Origin: Bacteroidales bacterium | GTDB taxonomy: Bacteria; Bacteroidota; Bacteroidia; Bacteroidales; P3 | Length of the DNA: 64,000 nucleotides | NCBI GenBank assembly: GCA_016292015.1 | Contig: JAEEZY010000025.1 | Location: 1-64,000, forward strand | Direction: 5' to 3' | Shown here: one piece after another, positions 58,701-64,000 of the stretch | How positions within the stretch are numbered: position 1 is the stretch's first letter | How the letters are laid out: every line of letters starts with the position of its first letter | Program-made: the position numbers and the translations under genes | Notes under the pieces: generated by a model | The model's input: the letters and a program-made list of their open reading frames with translations, nothing else | Database searches by the model: none | What the model was told of the DNA's origin: nothing

Positions 58701-60538
58701 TTGCGATAACAAATCCAAACCCGACGGCAGCAGCATACTCAGTCACTACATCGCCTGCAAATCTTGGAACGTTTGTTATGGGAGGATATGTCAATGATGG
58801 ATCAGTTCTTTCTTCGACAATGACATTCTCCAACAATGAGAAACAGTGGCTATCGGGTATTCCAGACTATGACGGCGACCCGACTTACAACTGGATTCGT
58901 TCAGGATCGCAGTATGCTGCCGGTAACCTTGGAGCGTTTAAAAATTCCGATGATCCAATTTCGGAATATGAGACGTATCTCGATGAGGACTATTATATGG
59001 TTACTGCTTCTCGTGGTAGTGATGTTCTTGCCGAGCCATTTGATAAGTATCAGGTGTTTGAAGGCGTTCTGGGTGGATTGTGGTCACCATACAAGTTGGT
59101 TTCCACGCGCGACTTCCATCCAGGTTTCTGCATGAGATATTATATTGCGCCTCAGAATATCCTTGATAGTTTGCATGCCATTGTGCGTTATGCAAATGTT
59201 TATCTCTCATATAACAGAACGATGCGTAAATTGATGTCGCACTCCTGTAACAAGTCGTTGATATTTAACAATATTAAAGCTTTGCCGAGCGTGCGCATCG
59301 TATTAACTGCCGATACTTCCAAATGGACAAGATGTCCGGTTCTCGAAATGTGTGATGACTATCAGCAATCAGAGGGCAATGCTCGCAAGTTCCAGATACG
59401 TCGTCATGCCTCTGTTGACAAAAACGGTGATACATCAGCCGTTCGCCAGCCCTCAGAAGATCCCTCAAGCCCCAACTACATTTCCGACATGGGTATGGGT
59501 TGGTTCCCGGGATATGCAATTAATACGACCACTGGTGAGCGTTTGAACATCATGTTCGGTGAAGATTCTCGTTATGTGCAGTACAATGGTAGGGATATGA
59601 TGTGGAATCCTGTCAATACCATTATGGATGGTACACAGAACTATGTGATGGGTGGACGTCACTTCATCTATGTTATGAATGCAACAGACCAGCCGTTCTA
59701 CAAGATTTTCCAGGTGGGTTCTTCGGTGGAAAGTACCTCTTATGCAACACCTTCTTACGATGCAGGTCGTTATGCTATGAAGATGCTTCGTATTTCCGAG
59801 AAGATTCTGACGACCAAAGACCCGACTCCGAACCAGCAACACAACCTTGCGTACGACCGCGGTCTTCTCAAGGACGAGCTGGAAAAGGTTTCTGTTAATG
59901 AGGTTCGTGATGCTATGTCGCTCCTCTTTGCGTCTGTGGCATGGGTTAATATGCCTCTCGTTGAGAGTCGTTATCAATTTGACAATCCGAAGGACATTCC
60001 TTGTGATGTGACTATTGATATAGATGTTCCGACGCAGTATGCTAACTATTATGGTCCCAATGCTACGCGCAGAGCGTCTTCTGAGGTTCAGAACTCCAAC
60101 CGTCCTATGTATATGTTTGAGCTTTCTGAAGATATAGCAACTCTTACAGGTCAAGCACTTGCCAGTGATGCTACAAAGGACTACAGAGACTCCATACTGA
60201 ATCTTATCAACGTGGTTCCAAACCCGTATTACAGTGCATCTGCGTATGAGACTGCCAGCCAATTGGAAACCAAGGTTCGTTTTGTGAATGTTCCCGCAGG
60301 TACAACAGTTTCTATTTACACTCTCGATGGTACCCTAGTCAGAAAACTTGGTCCTACGGCAAACGATAGTGACCCGAACTACAGGTATGTACTTGATTGG
60401 GATTTGCATAACCATGAGGGTATTCCAATTGCCGGAGGTATGTACCTGATTCATGTTGACGTGCCCAATGTTGGGTATAGGGTCATAAAGTGGTTTGGTA
60501 CCATGCGTCCTGTTGATTTGAACTCTTTCGGATTCTAA
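55739..60538 (+). CDS. Giant surface protein with C-terminal FlgD-like/T9SS-like domain
   Basis: 1599 residues with a signal peptide (MKNIFSKIVLVAVLFGLGAG, then TTYA). The N-terminal part (about 60-650) has many conserved aromatic and acidic pieces (WIGGTDVNEQLRLAALRFGS; TIWWIFNDMGNTHMETQG; MTFYSYEIINRSTYTLKNTY; SQWVDPDLGYAFDDYVG). The C-terminal about 110 residues are a FlgD-Ig-like domain starting NVVPNPYYSAS and continuing VNVPAGTTVSIYTLDGTLVR, then GIPIAGGMYLIHVDV, as in type IX sorting domains. It probably lies outside the cell. Function unknown. Confidence 0.7.
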   Translation: MKNIFSKIVLVAVLFGLGAGTTYARECTECKRTAAKRSAAQSKASACKRAQSTAELSVNNVRAMINGYGNMWYDGSVAQYHIPKNSNTCPMFCAALWIGGTDVNEQLRLAALRFGSEGDDFWPGPLTIDGAASTDLDRCTKYDKHYIITKADVMALMAMFDYSTNPPTPREGAFDQSAIAEVIMKWPAEGGEAGLSPYLAPFYDANHDGHYDPLAGDYPYYDFDNELCPSSLKAALAPGENYSPRRTMEDSVGVVHGGLLSDQVLKGDQTIWWIFNDMGNTHMETQGSPIGLEIRAQAFGFSTNDEINNMTFYSYEIINRSTYTLKNTYFSQWVDPDLGYAFDDYVGCDVKRGLGYCYNGDEADGPGSGSYSGIPPAIGIDFFQGPYMDPDGRDNPKIDISKMQLYYASDLERYRLPNGVGYDTIKLTDDADLYYPLAWYFQPGDAVGNCAINGVNFGNNIVDDERFGMRRFVYYENKASGYNSEPSKATDYYLYLRGFWKNKQRMKFGGDGLSTGTTEYECDFMFPGDSDPLHWGTDGEDPGFEWTEVQAGNPIGDRRFMQSAGPFTLEPGALNYITVGIPFAQASNGGAWQSVELLRQIDDVCQALFENCFKVLNGPDAPTLIAQEMKNEVILYITYQNDASMGEDYVEIDPSIPTYYTDANGNRQRYTDEQRSYKFEGYQIYQLRDEKTSIADISDITKARLVAQCDLKNFYDDTLESPNVPIGTLVNYTTNSTTGLLSANIMVTGSNNGLQHVFRVTTDQFSTGTNRALVNNKEYYYVCIAYAHNRYKEYSQTSADMLDGQKEPYLAGRTDEWGRTITPITVIPHDPTNENGGTLVQAEFGMKPLISRIEGHGNGGSVLRLTQESIDELMGAPGVPGKAPGFSFLDTVTGRVTLTDACLISAPKYQENYGPVNVTVIDPLNIKPGKFVIKFLGVNDKSKWVITKEDPSEPLYYTSDSVAVYSDTADYAIGRYNEQLFLDLGVSVAITNPNPTAAAYSVTTSPANLGTFVMGGYVNDGSVLSSTMTFSNNEKQWLSGIPDYDGDPTYNWIRSGSQYAAGNLGAFKNSDDPISEYETYLDEDYYMVTASRGSDVLAEPFDKYQVFEGVLGGLWSPYKLVSTRDFHPGFCMRYYIAPQNILDSLHAIVRYANVYLSYNRTMRKLMSHSCNKSLIFNNIKALPSVRIVLTADTSKWTRCPVLEMCDDYQQSEGNARKFQIRRHASVDKNGDTSAVRQPSEDPSSPNYISDMGMGWFPGYAINTTTGERLNIMFGEDSRYVQYNGRDMMWNPVNTIMDGTQNYVMGGRHFIYVMNATDQPFYKIFQVGSSVESTSYATPSYDAGRYAMKMLRISEKILTTKDPTPNQQHNLAYDRGLLKDELEKVSVNEVRDAMSLLFASVAWVNMPLVESRYQFDNPKDIPCDVTIDIDVPTQYANYYGPNATRRASSEVQNSNRPMYMFELSEDIATLTGQALASDATKDYRDSILNLINVVPNPYYSASAYETASQLETKVRFVNVPAGTTVSIYTLDGTLVRKLGPTANDSDPNYRYVLDWDLHNHEGIPIAGGMYLIHVDVPNVGYRVIKWFGTMRPVDLNSFGF

Positions 60539-60573
60539 GGCAAATGATTGAAAACGCAAAAACATCTACAGAA

Positions 60574-61659
60574 ATGAAGAATATATTTAAAATATCAGTA
60601 GTTGTGGTTCTGTTGCTGGCAGTCGCTGTTGGCAACGTCTATGCCGGCAACGACAAGCGTCGTGGTACGGCAGGTGCCACCGAGTTGCTTATCAACCCGT
60701 GGGCTCATAGCTCGGGATGGGGCAATGTGAGTATTGCCAATGTTCGCGGGCTTGATGCCTTCTACTCAAATGTGGCGGGTATTGCCTTTATCAATAAGAT
60801 GGAGTTCGCATATACTAATACCATTTATCTCGGTGGCAAGTCGGGTCTCCGTAGCGGTGTCGGTATTAATGCTTTTGGTATTGCTGTCCGTCTTTTCGAC
60901 CGAGGTGTGGTTGCTGCGTCTGTGACAGCCATCGGTTTTGGTAATATTGAAGTGACAACCGTTGAAAGTCCAGACGCTGGTGCCAACGGTACTTTCAGCC
61001 CGTCGTTCATGAATATCAATGTTGCGTATGCTCATTCGTTCACTAAGAGTATCCATGCCGGTTTCAACCTGAAGGTTGTCACCGAACAGACCGCTGACAT
61101 CCGAGGAACGGGTTTTGCTGTTGATGCAGGTATTCAGTATGTGACAGGTGAGAACGACCAGTTGAAGTTCGGTATGTCCCTGAAGAACTGGGGTCCTTCT
61201 ATGAATTTCAGGGGTGTTGGACATTCTTTCGCATACGAGAATGCAGCAGGCAACGACATGACGGCTGAGTATCGTTCTGCCAGTATGGAGCTTCCCACTT
61301 GTTTGAACATTGGCGCCTCGTATGATTTCTTGATTCCTGCTGGCGAACAGCGTATAACTATGGCAGCAAGTTTCACGTCAAATGCGTTCCTGAAGGACAA
61401 TATCACCGTGGGTCTTGAGTATTCTCTGTTTAACATCATGCAGTTGCGTGGTGGTTACATCTTTACCTTTGAAAAACTCACAAAAGCCGCTCGTACTACT
61501 GCCAATACGGGTCTCTGTGCCGGTGCTTCTGTTGACATTCCGTTGACCAAAAAGAAAGCCGACGGTTCAGTTCGTCCTACGCTGGCTCTCGAGTACTCTT
61601 ATCGTGCTGCAGCTCCCTTCAAGGGATCGCACTCCATTGGAGCCACGATTCGGTTCTAA
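60574..61659 (+). CDS. PorV/PorQ-family outer-membrane barrel
   Basis: 361 residues from the ATG at 60574 (MKNIFKISVVVVLLLAVAVG, signal peptide); an ATG at 60544 would add ten residues. The start of the mature part, GTAGATELLINPWAHSSGWG followed by ANVRGLDAFYSNVAGIAF, is the PorV/PorQ pattern, and strands run to HSIGATIRF. PorV carries secreted cargo from the type IX translocon to the attachment complex. It is the third gene of the receptor-giant-barrel unit and is closed by a strong terminator. Confidence 0.7.
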   Translation: MKNIFKISVVVVLLLAVAVGNVYAGNDKRRGTAGATELLINPWAHSSGWGNVSIANVRGLDAFYSNVAGIAFINKMEFAYTNTIYLGGKSGLRSGVGINAFGIAVRLFDRGVVAASVTAIGFGNIEVTTVESPDAGANGTFSPSFMNINVAYAHSFTKSIHAGFNLKVVTEQTADIRGTGFAVDAGIQYVTGENDQLKFGMSLKNWGPSMNFRGVGHSFAYENAAGNDMTAEYRSASMELPTCLNIGASYDFLIPAGEQRITMAASFTSNAFLKDNITVGLEYSLFNIMQLRGGYIFTFEKLTKAARTTANTGLCAGASVDIPLTKKKADGSVRPTLALEYSYRAAAPFKGSHSIGATIRF

Positions 61660-61683
61660 GGAATACAGAACCATAATCCATTC

Positions 61684-61720
61684 AATTAGGAAAGGCTGCA
61701 AAAAGCCTTTCCTAATTTTT
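61684..61720 (+). terminator. Strong terminator closing the receptor-giant-barrel unit
   Basis: AATTAGGAAAGGCT (61684-61697) pairs perfectly with AGCCTTTCCTAATT (61704-61717) around a 6-nt loop and ends in T. Confidence 0.85.
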
Positions 61721-61803
61721 AGATACCTTTTCATTGACGAGGGTTCGATCCGAAAAAAACAATCAGTAGAAAATAGTAAATAAACTAATTCATTTCTTAC
61801 ATT

Positions 61804-62277
61804 ATGTCAGATATAAAATACTATAGCGAAGAAGGTTTACAAAAGTTGAAAGACGAGTTGCATCACCTCATAGCCGTTGAGCGTCCTGCTGCATCGGCGG
61901 CCATCGCAGAGGCTCGGGATAAGGGAGACCTCTCTGAGAATGCAGAATACGACGCAGCCAAGGAAGCTCAAGGTCACCTTGAGGCTCGTATTTCCAAACT
62001 TCAAGATCTAGTGGCAAATGCCAGGTTGCTGGACGAATCGAAGATTGACACCTCAAAAGTGCTTCTGCTTTCAAAGATCAATATTCAAAACGTTAAGACC
62101 AAAGCGAAACAGTCCTATATTATTGTCCCTGAAAGTGAGGCAAATATCAAGGAGAGCAAAATCTCTGTCAATTCGCCGTTTGCACAGGCTTTTTTGGGAA
62201 GAAAAAAGGGAGATGTGGTCGAAGTAAAGGTTCCGGCGGGTACCATGAATTTTGAAATACTATCGATAGAAAGATAA
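61804..62277 (+). CDS. greA: Transcription elongation factor GreA
   Basis: 157 residues. The N-terminal coiled coil shows YYSEEGLQKLKDELHHLIAV, the tip SENAEYDAAKEAQ with its acidic residues, and the C-terminal domain ends with PFAQAFLGRKKGDVVEVKVP. It rescues backtracked RNA polymerase by stimulating transcript cleavage. It starts after the strong terminator and is followed after 22 nt by a HIT gene; no TAnnTTTG element is obvious upstream. Confidence 0.9.
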   Translation: MSDIKYYSEEGLQKLKDELHHLIAVERPAASAAIAEARDKGDLSENAEYDAAKEAQGHLEARISKLQDLVANARLLDESKIDTSKVLLLSKINIQNVKTKAKQSYIIVPESEANIKESKISVNSPFAQAFLGRKKGDVVEVKVPAGTMNFEILSIER

Positions 62278-62299
62278 CAATCCTAAAACATCACCTGGT

Positions 62300-62695
62300 A
62301 TGGCATCCATCTTTTCGAAAATCGTAGCGGGAGAAATACCTTGCTATAAAGTCGCCGAGAGTGACGACTGTCTTGCTTTTCTTGACATTAACCCTGTTGC
62401 GGCGGGACATGTGTTGTGTATCCCCAAACGTGAGATCGATTATATATTTGATATGGACAACGACCTGTATTGCAAACTTATGCTTTTCAGCAAGTCGGTT
62501 GCTGAAGGGTTGAAGAAGGTGTGTCCTTGCATCAAGGTCGGTATGGCCGTTGTCGGTATCGACGTGCCTCATGCACATGTTCATCTCATTCCGCTTAATA
62601 CTCCTTCCGATCTTAATTTCTCGAAACATGTTGCCATGACTCCCGACGAACTTGCAGCGTTGGCTGTAAAAATTTCCAACGAAGTAAAACTTTGA
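62300..62695 (+). CDS. HIT-family nucleotide hydrolase
   Basis: 131 residues. The histidine triad HAHVHLI is at 91-97 after IDVP, and the N-terminal IFSKIVAGEIPCYKVAESDD with AFLDINPVAAGHVLCIPK is typical of the PKCI/HINT branch. It hydrolyses adenosine phosphoramidate-like substrates in the cytoplasm. It follows greA by 22 nt and likely shares its transcript. Confidence 0.88.
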   Translation: MASIFSKIVAGEIPCYKVAESDDCLAFLDINPVAAGHVLCIPKREIDYIFDMDNDLYCKLMLFSKSVAEGLKKVCPCIKVGMAVVGIDVPHAHVHLIPLNTPSDLNFSKHVAMTPDELAALAVKISNEVKL

Positions 62696-62716
62696 TTTTA
62701 AAGTCAGCGTATTAGT

Positions 62717-63664
62717 ATGGATAAGGCAAAGTTTAAAAAAGAAGTACTGTCTTACTGTTTGGTAATTCTGGGCAGTATGCTCTTCGCTGTGGGCGATGTC
62801 ATGTTTGTCAATCCCTACCACCTTGCTCCAGGTGGCGTTTACGGTCTTGCCAACGTGTTTAACGCCTTGTGGGGATGGAAGATATCCTTGGCAGGTATCT
62901 GTATGGATATACCGTTGCTTATTATTGGTACCATCGTCCTTGGGCCTCGTTTTGGGGTAAAAACGATTGTTTCGGTTATTCTTATTCCGATATTCACTTT
63001 TGTATTGGAAAGTACGTGGGGATATAAACCTGTTATCTATGATGGCGAGTTCATGTCTGAGGCCACTCATACCGCCTTATCTTTTATGGATGGTGACGTT
63101 GAGCGCTACTTCATGCCTGACTTTTTCCTTAACACTGTTGTTTCAGGCATAATATACGGTGTTGCCATCGGCGTTATTTTCCGTGCCGGTGCCACCTCTG
63201 GCGGTAGCGACATCATCTCAATGATTGTCCACAAATACACCAAGATTTCGCTCGGTGTGCTTGTTCTCATCGTTGATAGCTGCATCTCTCTCACCACCCT
63301 CGTCATCGGCAATATTCGTCTTCCCATCTACTCCATAATCCTTATATACATAGAAAGCAAGATTATTGACCTTATAGTTGAAGGCTTCACCACCTACAAA
63401 ACCGTATTTATTGTCACTGACAGAATAGAAGAGGTTAAGAACTTTATTATCAACGACCTCGAACGTGGTGGCACGTGCTTCCCCGGAATTGGTCTCTATC
63501 AGGGCCAGGAGCGAAGGATGATTTATGTTACGTTAGATCGAACCGATCTCGTCAAACTCAAGTCATGCATCCGTACGCTTGACCCTCATGCTTTTGTCAA
63601 TGTCATTGAGAGTTCAGAGATAATGGGACTCGGTTTCAAGGCGCTTCCTCAGGAGGGTGAATGA
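62717..63664 (+). CDS. YitT family membrane protein (DUF161/DUF2179)
   Basis: 315 residues. About five membrane segments occupy residues 1-215, starting YCLVILGSMLFAVGDVMFVN with the family turn NPYHLAPGGVYGLANVFN and the conserved GATSGGSDII. The C-terminal about 85 residues form the soluble DUF2179 domain (TYKTVFIVTDRIEEVKNFII; RRMIYVTLDRTDLVKLKSCI). Transport substrate unknown. It follows the HIT gene by 21 nt. Confidence 0.85.
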   Translation: MDKAKFKKEVLSYCLVILGSMLFAVGDVMFVNPYHLAPGGVYGLANVFNALWGWKISLAGICMDIPLLIIGTIVLGPRFGVKTIVSVILIPIFTFVLESTWGYKPVIYDGEFMSEATHTALSFMDGDVERYFMPDFFLNTVVSGIIYGVAIGVIFRAGATSGGSDIISMIVHKYTKISLGVLVLIVDSCISLTTLVIGNIRLPIYSIILIYIESKIIDLIVEGFTTYKTVFIVTDRIEEVKNFIINDLERGGTCFPGIGLYQGQERRMIYVTLDRTDLVKLKSCIRTLDPHAFVNVIESSEIMGLGFKALPQEGE

Positions 63665-63722
63665 TGCAATAAAATTGTGAAAACTTTGTTTATTAGATAG
63701 TACGGAGAAAAACGTTTGTTCG

Positions 63723-64000
63723 ATGCGGATTCTGCAAATATGTTATAAACCTCCTTTTCCCCCGGTTGATGGTGGCACGCTCGCCATTGGAAGCGTCACA
63801 CGTGGATTGCTTCATGCTGGGTGTTATGTGAAGGTTTTAACGGTGAGCACCGACAAGCACCCTTTCTCTGCCGACAAAATATCCCGGTCGTACCTTTCTG
63901 AAACTCCCGTTGAGGCGGTTCATGTCGACACGCGGATAAGGCCACTCTCAGCCCTTTTCTCGCTCCTGTGTGGCGAGTCCTATCATGTTAAACGTTATGT
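63723..64000 (+). CDS. Start of a glycosyltransferase (GT4-like), truncated by the window end
   Basis: ATG at 63723 opens a frame that continues beyond the window; 92 codons are visible. The beginning MRILQICYKPPFPPVDGGTL and then GSVTRGLLHAGCYVKVLTVS is the N-terminal Rossmann start of group 1 glycosyltransferases, which take a nucleotide sugar and build surface polysaccharide. No family member can be named. It lies 58 nt after the YitT gene. Confidence 0.65.
   Translation, partial: MRILQICYKPPFPPVDGGTLAIGSVTRGLLHAGCYVKVLTVSTDKHPFSADKISRSYLSETPVEAVHVDTRIRPLSALFSLLCGESYHVKRY

Noticed and set aside
61737-61752. GGGTTCGATCC resembling a tRNA T-loop
   Set aside because: The five-base stem does not close and no acceptor, D or anticodon arm can be drawn around it.

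Overview
The window reads as a chromosome segment of an uncultured or little-studied Bacteroidales bacterium (phylum Bacteroidota). The evidence is the TAnnTTTG promoter element in front of many genes, a fused SecD-SecF, GldA, a Bacteroidota-type LptD, PorV/PorQ-like barrels, many SPII lipoproteins with few Shine-Dalgarno sites, and families largely restricted to the phylum (DUF4301, DUF3825-type proteins, a short MerR protein). I cannot fix the family or genus. I see no rRNA, tRNA, CRISPR array, insertion sequence or phage genes.

Layout. 0-6.6 kb: end of an unknown gene, a CoA-transferase subunit with 3-aminobutyryl-CoA ammonia-lyase (lysine fermentation), a LicA-type kinase, a PHP phosphatase, a cupin and two outer-membrane proteins. 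6.6-9.6 kb: a promoter, short-ORF and 11-bp-repeat element, then lipoproteins and a doubled barrel protein preceded by duplicated 75-nt leaders. 9.7-18 kb: housekeeping and envelope genes (barrel, MerR, LptD, amidase, GldA, PanC, YvlD-like protein, TsaC family). 18-22.5 kb: an ECF-like sigma factor leading a run of small membrane proteins, lipoproteins and a barrel. 22.5-36 kb: the accessory region, with an M64 peptidase, a WYL regulator, a 32-bp iteron array, a DUF4143 ATPase, a two-gene AAA-ATPase/partner module, a DUF3825 protein, a Pif1-like helicase with a repeat-rich tail, secreted proteins and decayed gene fragments. 36-48 kb: thioredoxin-like protein, FtsY, RimO, HisS, DUF4301, a lipoprotein PPIase, PheS, FolB and RadC. 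48.4-61.7 kb: SecDF, then a TonB-dependent receptor, a 1599-residue surface protein and a PorV-like barrel, closed by a strong terminator. 61.8-64 kb: GreA, HIT, YitT and the start of a glycosyltransferase.

Working together. The receptor, giant protein and PorV-like barrel probably form one surface-export unit. The sigma-factor operon looks like a self-controlled envelope regulon: a spaced motif upstream of the sigma gene recurs before two genes 9-10 kb away. The accessory region holds the best candidates for undescribed biology: five repeats on an exact 32-bp period between a WYL regulator and an ATPase, an overlapping ATPase/effector-like pair, and a degenerate 11-bp tandem-repeat element present at two or three loci.

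Limits. All functions come from reading motifs and overall protein character. No search or folding was run, so family names below the level of clear motifs are inference.
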